Positions 57,237 through 64,000 of a stretch of DNA of 64,000 nt are shown one piece after another. The notes below the pieces were generated by a model. That model saw nothing but the letters and a program-made list of their open reading frames with translations, had not been told where the DNA came from and did no database searches. Positions within the stretch are counted from its first letter, which is position 1. The number at the start of each line of letters is the position of its first letter. Source of the DNA: Hippopus hippopus (lineage: Eukaryota > Mollusca > Bivalvia > Cardiida > Cardiidae); the NCBI GenBank assembly GCA_946811185.2, contig OX328107.1, positions 44,258,360-44,322,359 on the forward strand. The letters run 5' to 3'. Both the position numbers and the translations under genes were made by a program.

Positions 57237-58980
57237 GTACTGCCTAGACTACACAGACAGGCGTGCTAGAGTACGTCGAACGCCAAGAGAAAGATTCCAT
57301 GCAGTAATCAAAGCGTTGAGAACGCTGAAGTGGTATTTGTCAAGGAAGCCATTGTGTGGAATTAATAATTTAAAAGAAAAAGAGAAATATTATTCAAATA
57401 TTGGCTTGAAAGTCAACCTACTAAGCAAATGAACACCATTTTGGTTGAAGGGAGAGTACTCATGACAAAGTTAGGATTATTTGTGTATTGGTGGTCTCCC
57501 TTTGATCATTAGGAGGAGTCAGGAGTAACGTCCCTTGACAGTAGGATGCATGATGGATAGAGAGAGAAACCATGCGAATATATCAAATAGAATTAAGTTT
57601 GTACCTGAAAACTATGATTTTGAAATATCTTTGGCCGTTAACATTTAATTCCCAACATAACAATCAATTATTTCGATCTATAAATATTCATTCCCAATCA
57701 AATGGAGGAAAGCGCAATCATGGGATGAACAAGCCATGGGAATAACTGGTTTTTGAACGAAAGAGCCCAGGACCAAGCGATCGGTAGACAAATTTTGTAT
57801 CATTGCGCCAATAGAAGGCTATGAGCGAGTGAAGCTATTTTCAATCAGAAATTAGTATTTCCACGATCGATGGCCTCACCCAGGGTATTTTAACTTGCCA
57901 TTTCCAATTACATATCTGAGTGCTACCAAAAAACTTATTTGTCTGAGAAAAATTGAGTTTAATTGGGTTTATTTCCTTCGGCTTTGCACAAAATACGATA
58001 CATGGTCTTCAAAATTCAATATTGAACTCATAGTGGTATTGTCTTCGACAAATACCACAAAAATCGTTGAACATTACCGCCCTTTAAAAGGGTCAGGTCA
58101 CGGTCTGAATCTGAGACTGAATCAACTTTCGTTATTGTTTATTTGACTGAGGCACACTGTCTGTCCAATGGTATCGAGATGAGGGTCTTGTAACATAGAT
58201 AAGATTTTATGCTGGTGCGGTAGGTGTTGGATTTATTCCATGAGACGATAGCGCCAATCCGCACGTAACCCGTGTTGTGTAAAAGGACCTACGAATAGAG
58301 GACGATGCACATCTAGACTGACCGTCCAGTTTCCCCCTGACATCTGTCACACCGAGCACATGCTGAATGAGTACCAGGTTCGAATTACAGCCGGTCAGGT
58401 CCAACCAAGAGGTAGCCGACAGCTTGGTGCTACTTCAGAAGATTCCACAACGGATGACCAGGCACCTGACACGGAGCATAGTGATACGATGCCAGGCTGT
58501 CACTAACAGCAACTGGCTTTATACTCGATGTTAATCCTATACCAGCTTGTATTGGTCTCATTTTTGGGCAAATTTAAAAAATGCGAAGACCTCTACCTTT
58601 AAAACGGTATCCCAACTCAAATTCTGAAAAAAAAAAATGTAAATGTAGAAAAAAGCGTGAATATTTTTTGTCGACATCATTACAGAACCCATGAATTTCA
58701 AATACTCTTGACCAGCATCGCAAGGTCTTCACGTCGTGATGTAGTCGTTTTGCCTTTTTAAGACAACTTTTGCTCTTTTTGTTTCAGTCATATTGTCCTT
58801 GTGAGGCGAAAAATGCTACATGGTACCTATGATTATGCACATTAAAAGACTAGTATGACACGATTTGACAAGATGGCTTCAAGATGGTTTTACGCCGAGA
58901 ACCCGATGAACCTTTACGTAAAATGTCTACCTGCAATATCTTGACATGCCAAAGATGGCTTCATACCATTAAATAGTCAA
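57237..58980. other. Intergenic stretch, largely unassigned
   Basis: Contains an isolated GC-richer island at about 58205-58510 with an 85-codon open frame lacking an ATG (58249-58505), a fragment of the GGGCTTGTTCRTCC motif (57720-57770), and a SINE-like GTTTCAGTCATATTGTC at 58783. No gene is supported. Confidence 0.4.
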
Positions 58981-59316
58981 ATTTATTTCATGCTTTCCGG
59001 TAGGTTATCGAGAAATATCGGTGAAATATTTTTCGATATTTCATGGTTACGACCTGTGAAAGTACCGCTTTTTATATTCTAACTCTTCAATTGAAGGCGG
59101 AAACAGTTGTTCCCGCGCACTAGTTACCTAGGTTAAAATGCGCGTGCCTCACAACCAGATGGAAATATGACGTAATTTACCTTACATTTCTCGCGCTTGA
59201 CGTTATATTGTAATGCGTTGCTATGCGGAGGGGGTACGCCACGGGGAAAAACCGAAAAGAACTTTACTGGATTTTGATTAAGTTCCCCCCAGAAAGGGTT
59301 AAAAGCATGAAATAAA

Positions 59317-59420
59317 TAGAATATTTGTTTTTTTCGGTGAAAGATCGAAATTTATTTCATCCAGTGAACATCATCGGTAATATTTTCACGAGTGGCGAAA
59401 AAACAAATATCCTCTATGTC
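59317..59420. repeat. Short inverted repeat, CGGTGAAAGATCGAAATTTA family
   Basis: ATAGAATATTTGTTTTTTTC at the left mirrors GAAAAAACAAATATCCTCTAT at the right, with GATCGAAATTTATTTCAT inside. A second copy is at 61045-61140 and a third starts at 63966, running off the window. Confidence 0.7.
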
Positions 59421-60206
59421 TTCCATACCGTCGTCTGGTAAAGAGTTCAGCTTTGTTATTCCTTTTGAAAATCGATAGTTGAACAAAGGATAGCATCATA
59501 AATTGGACTTTTCTATTTGTATCTCACCTTCAGTTGAACGATTCCTGACTATTAAGTGCGACTCAATGCGTTCATATGGACGGTGTAGATCTAGATCATA
59601 ATTCACAGTATGTGAGATACTTTTTAGGCAAAAAAAGAGAAACACTAATAAACCACAATGTTTTGCTTTTCACCATCGGCTGAGGGCTTTTGTTTAGTTC
59701 GATGATTACCCTTTCTTGAAATGCCCGACTATTCAAGCAGAAGTAAAACAAATGGCTTACATTATTTTGGTTTATTCTCAGTACACAGCTAAGGAAAGAG
59801 AAAATGTCAACTTCTTTTGCAGATAGAGTAAGATTTTTCGTTCATTTTTTAAATGATAATAACACAACAAAACTACAACATTTGGGTGGTCTTCTAGAAT
59901 GACAATGACTGACAGCGGGCCGACTTCCAAATATGGTATAGTCGGCTGTTCATACAGCCACCTACATCGTCACGTGATGGATAGCCTCCAACAAGGGTTC
60001 GAAATAAAACATTATGAAGAAAGAGTACCTCGTGATACTTGGTTTAAAACAGGTCTTGCCTAAGAAAGTTACGCCAAAAGTTAATAAGATAATTATTTGA
60101 CGTTTGTGACCTAGTACAGTCTAGCAGGAGGGTGTGGCACTGTACCGGAAAGAGTCTGTAAAAGGTAGGCCAACTTATGTACTGTTTTCACGTAACAATT
60201 TTACAT

Positions 60207-60376
60207 ATGAGTCATGCTCTTCGAAAAGGAGGTTTAATGCATGTTTGTCATGCACAGAACCAAGCTAATTGTCGCATAAGATAGATCCATTCTACCTAAA
60301 GACCGGCTGAACCTTACAGTAGAATGAGCTAATATCCAGACAATTTACCAATAGCAAAAAGTTTCGACCCAGGCTA
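60207..60376. mobile_element. Family B MITE, partial
   Basis: GAGTCATGCTCTTCGAAAAG, TTTAATGCATG and AAAAAGTTTCGACCCAGGCT. The order of parts is disturbed. Inside the long-TIR element. Confidence 0.65.
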
Positions 60377-60627
60377 GCCTTTCTCAATTCCTAACAGTTC
60401 CACGAATTGTTTATAAAAGACGCGCCCTCAAAGTGTTTGTTTCCGTAAAATTATCCAGGACCAAATTTGTCATCCATTCCAAAATAAATTAATACTAGTA
60501 ATACATGTAAATCCTGTAAATGTTTTCTAAATTTCATACTAACCAAATTTCTAATTAAATAAGCTAAATGGTTTAGCCAATCAGGAACCGCGTTACTTTC
60601 TACCTTTTGAATCAGATTAAGAATGCT

Positions 60628-60900
60628 ATTTGGCCTGCAGCACGCGCAAAGGGGCATTCGGACATTTGCGTAAAGTGTCTTCTTGGATCAGCCTGAGCAG
60701 TCCACGCAGGCTAATCCGAAACGACATTTTCCGCTTTCATGTAATTTTCTGTTTTGCACAAGTCTACTGTAGCACAAAATCTAATGTAGTTGTAAAGTGC
60801 CGTCTCGGATTAGCCTGCGCGGACTGCACAGGCTAAACCGAGACAACACTTTACGCAAATGTCCGAATACCCCTTTTTGCGTGTTGCAAGTCATTTAGAA
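60628..60900. mobile_element. Family C MITE, complete
   Basis: TGGCCTGCAGCACGCGCAAA at the left and GCGTGTTGCAAGTCATTT at the right form the outer TIR, followed by GGGGCATTCGGACATTTGCG and its mirror. Both inner palindromes are present. Confidence 0.85.
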
Positions 60901-62194
60901 TGGTTGCTGAAAACGGGTCCTGGACACACTACAACACACTGTGTTGTATATCTGTATTGATCATGCATACTTCTTAATTTGTCTTTCCCGTATTTTTCGG
61001 CGTAGCTGAATACGCTGGCTTTTGACCTGCTTCTTGGAATAGATATACCCGAATGAAATAGAGGATATTTGTTTTTTTCCATGAAAGATCGAAATTTATT
61101 TCATGGAGTGAACATCATCGGTAATATTTTCACGAGTGGCGCAAGGCTAGCGTCATACAATTTTAGTCAACATGTTTGATAAAAATGATAATACATAAAC
61201 ACTCACGTAAGATTCTCTATTTATTTCATGCTTTTAACCCCTTTTTCTTGGGGGGGGGGGACTTGCATCAAAATTCAGTACAGTTCTTTTCGTAATTCCC
61301 CGTGGCGTACCCTCCCCCCGCTCCCCCCGCATAGCAACGTATTACAATATTACGTAAATGGTGAGAAATGTAGGGAAATTACGTAATATTTCCATCTGGT
61401 TTGGAGGCATTCGGCATACCTTGGGTGATCCGGTGATCCGGTGATCAAGTCCCTCGGCTGTATCTGGTAACTTGATATGCACCTACACGGTACATTTCTT
61501 CGCCGGAAATACGCCGGTCTATCGTTCTGAAAATTGTAAGGCTCCTCTTAAAAAGGAAAAGTTGAGTATCAACTTTCTATCGAAATCCTTCTAACCATAT
61601 TTCATTTGACAAACAGTTCGTACATTCATTTTTCAACGTGATCTATCAATTCCGATTAAAGTTTTCACCGACAGATAGATAGATGTGAATAACTTCATCG
61701 AGGTTGTTTTTTTGGTTGCTAAACGACTTACAGTGGCGCCGTCATGTATAAGATCACGTGATTGGCAGTTCAAATGGAAACGACCGTTATACGGACGAGG
61801 TTAGATGTAGGTACGGAATCGGCCGAGTTGTAACGAGTGTTTACCTAGGTAACTAGTGCGCGGGAACTACTGTTTCCGCCTTCTATTGAAGAGTTAGACA
61901 ATAAAATTGGTATTTTTCACTGGTCGTTATCATGAAACATCGAAAAATATTTCATCGTTATTTCTCGATAAACTACAGGAAAGTATGAAGTAATAAACAG
62001 TTATTTGCGATTGGTCAAACTTGTGGATATGCTGAATCGGCGGGACCCTGTAGGCCTATTTACGGGCTCATTTATGACACCAATATTCATTTTTTTTTTT
62101 TTTTTTCATATTTGACGGGAAAAAGAGTTTCAATAATCACATTCCGGTACTTCTAACGTCGTCTATCTTTTTTAAAAGATATTTCCTTTCTACT

Positions 62195-62608
62195 TTAACT
62201 CTTTACCAGACGACAAAAGTTATAGGTTATAGTTAAAGGTAAATTTCTTTGAATGGGTAGAAACCTTGCGGGAAAAGGAGAAAATACTAGTTACCAGCAG
62301 TTTTACCTCTTTCACATAATGTTTTCGATTTTTTTTTTTTTTTGTTATCAAAACTTGGGATTGTGTTGTAAACATGGGGTTAACCCTTTACCAAATAATC
62401 CCTGGTTTTCACGACCCTGGGGAAGAAGCCTTTTGAAAACATAGTGGGAAAAAGAGAAAATGCTGGTTACCAGCATTTTCTCCTTTTCCCGCAATGTTTT
62501 CTACCCTTCCCAAAACAAACTTCAATTTTTGAGTCACATCAATGTTGTTGTCAGCAAATGCTTTCAATATGGGGAAGTCTAAAATTTTGTAGTTTGGTAA
62601 AGAGTTAA
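62195..62608. mobile_element. Two family A copies sharing a TTAA
   Basis: 62195-62383 is reverse (TTAACTCTTTACCAGACGAC); 62380-62608 is forward and well preserved (TTAACCCTTTACCAAATAAT..TAGTTTGGTAAAGAGTTAA, perfect core). They overlap only in TTAA 62380-62383. Confidence 0.88.
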
Positions 62609-63114
62609 AGCCCTTTACTAGTGCAGAAATGCTATCGCCGCGATAAAATGGAAGACACCATGATTAGCATAACACCAAACTCACATAATAAAAAAAAAAT
62701 CAGCTTAGCTCATTTCCATACTATATAAATGACATTTCATGTCGAAGAGTTAATAAAGCATTTAGTAATGGATTTATTTTCGTTTTCTTTAAGTGTTAGA
62801 AATAGACAAATACTGTGTTTATATTTTTCATGACATGTGTTATAATAGAATGGCACCCTTTTTTTTTTCTCTCCCAGTATGAAAGCCCTTAAAGATGTCA
62901 CACTTCTGTCTGTTTGTACAGGATTGTACTTAACGTTCATGATATAAAAACTGTTTGTATATTTAATTAAAGATTTTACCCTTTGCAGGTACCCGCTATC
63001 TTAATTCTTAGAGCGTTGGATAAACTTTTTCACTCCAGAAATAAGATCCATACACTGCAAATACAAGGCTGTTTTTGTCAGTTTCGTTTTGTTTTGATTT
63101 GATTTTCGTTTATA

Positions 63115-63382
63115 TATCCGGTTGCCCATATGGGCGATGTCCCGAGAAGATTGTTAGAATTGTTACGGTGGGGGGGGGGGGTTTAGTGCAAGATACAGGA
63201 CGAAACCCAGAACCCAGAATCTTTAACGTGCTTCTTGTACAGCACCGTCACACGGCACCTCAGTTTAACGTCTCATCCGAAAGGCGAAGTAATTTAAATG
63301 GGCAGCTGTGGGAATCGAACCCACACCGTTAAGTGGCCTGAGATTTAATGTTTACAAGTCTCATGCTCTACCACCTGAGGTA
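63115..63382 (-). mobile_element. tRNA-derived SINE, minus strand
   Basis: On the minus strand CTCAGGTGGTAGAGCATGAG (box A) and GTGTGGGTTCGATTCCCAC (box B) begin the element. The body ends near GGCAACCGGATAT, the complement of 63115. A poly-G run at 63171-63181 interrupts it. The tRNA-like part has an over-long middle and is not a functional tRNA gene. Confidence 0.75.
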
Positions 63383-63399
63383 AGACTAACAACAGGGGA

Positions 63400-63946
63400 A
63401 ACTTCTGAAATGTAGCAGAAGGAAATGGTTCCTCATATAACAATAAAATAAAGTTCGTCATATAGCACGAGAATAAGGTCCCTCAGGTAGCAGTAGAATA
63501 AGGTTTCCTCACTATAGCAGCAGAATAATGTTCCTCATATAGCGGCAGAATGAGGTTTCCTCATATGGGACTGGAACAAAGTTTCCTCATATAGCGATGG
63601 AACAAGGTCCCCCTTTATAGCAGTAGAATAAGGTTCCCGTTATAGCAGTAGAATAAAATCCATAGCAGTAGAATAAGTTCCCTAATGTAGCAGTAAAATA
63701 AGTCTTCCTCACTATAGCAGTAGAATAAGGTTTCTTATATAGTATCAAAGTCAAAGTTCTCATAAAACAGAAGCATATGATTCCTCATTTAGCAGTAGAA
63801 TACGTTTTTCTCTAAAGCAGGCGAGTAAGGTTCCTCATATGGCAGTAAAATAAGTTTTCCCCATATAGTAGTAAAATGTGGTTTCTCATATAGCAGAAGA
63901 ATATGGTTCCTCAAATAGAATTGGAATAAGGTTTCCTCACAGAGCA
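63400..63946. repeat. Minisatellite, 26-30 bp unit
   Basis: About 20 imperfect copies of a unit like ATAGCAGTAGAATAAGG plus TTTCCTCAT. Unit length varies because the T/C run and ATA spacer vary. It starts right after the SINE. Confidence 0.85.
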
Positions 63947-64000
63947 GCAGCTTACGGCGCATACGGTGAAAGATCGAAATTTATTTCATCGAGTGAACAT

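Larger units (their letters stand above)
58982..61995. mobile_element. Long-TIR fold-back element, about 3 kb
   Basis: TTATTTCATGCTTTCCGGTA at the left mirrors sequence ending near 61995. Shared arms include AAGGCGGAAACAG, CCCGCGCACTAGTTACCTAG and GTACGCCACGGGG. The left arm is continuous (58982-59315); the right arm (61210-61995) has about 430 bp extra between 61410 and 61845. The interior holds family B and C copies. Confidence 0.7.

Noticed and set aside
63297..63382. Possible minus-strand tRNA with a long variable arm
   Set aside because: It has good A and B boxes but is continuous with a repeat body, lacks a convincing acceptor stem and has a poly-G interruption.
63400..63946. CRISPR-like array
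   Set aside because: The unit is an imperfect head-to-tail minisatellite with no unique spacers.

Overview
This is an AT-rich eukaryotic window with introns. The protein identities and the mix of repeats suggest a bivalve mollusc, probably a heterodont clam. That assignment rests on the general look of the repeats (palindromic MITEs, tRNA-derived SINEs with a shared tail, families resembling ones I associate with clams) and is only moderately certain. Two conserved genes lie on the + strand. Both could be assembled exon by exon with consistent GT/AG splice sites and intron phases.

Gene 1 (286-17142) is PKMYT1/Myt1, the membrane-associated CDK1-inhibitory kinase of the Wee family. Fifteen exons are visible and give 518 codons plus a stop; the extreme 5' end lies upstream of the window. 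The catalytic domain, a membrane segment and the C-terminal tail are all recognisable. A possible poly(A) signal sits at 20396. Gene 2 (34470-49904) is MFAP1, a spliceosomal B-complex protein. Ten exons encode 441 residues and appear complete, with a YY1-like promoter motif about 200 bp upstream of the ATG. The two genes are unrelated in function (G2/M control and pre-mRNA splicing) and look like neighbouring housekeeping genes.

The rest, well over 80% of the window, is introns and intergenic DNA packed with small mobile elements. The main family (A here) is a roughly 230-bp element with TTAA at both ends, about 20-bp terminal inverted repeats and a near-perfect 65-bp palindrome in its centre. 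I count roughly 50 copies or fragments. One copy sits inside a second element whose paralog elsewhere in the window preserves the empty TTAA site, so TTAA duplication can be seen directly. This points to a piggyBac-like MITE. Other families: B (about 260 bp, GAGCCATGCTCTG termini), C (GC-rich double palindrome), E (about 200-bp palindrome), F (long repeat with a 166-bp internal tandem), G (about 310 bp), tRNA-derived SINEs, one truncated RTE-like non-LTR fragment, and several larger fold-back elements.

Layout: 1-20400 PKMYT1 and its introns; 20400-34250 intergenic repeats and fold-back elements; 34250-51660 MFAP1; 51660-64000 intergenic repeats, including a 3-kb long-TIR element (58982-61995), a SINE and a terminal minisatellite. 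I found no other convincing protein-coding gene, no rRNA, no functional tRNA gene and no CRISPR array.
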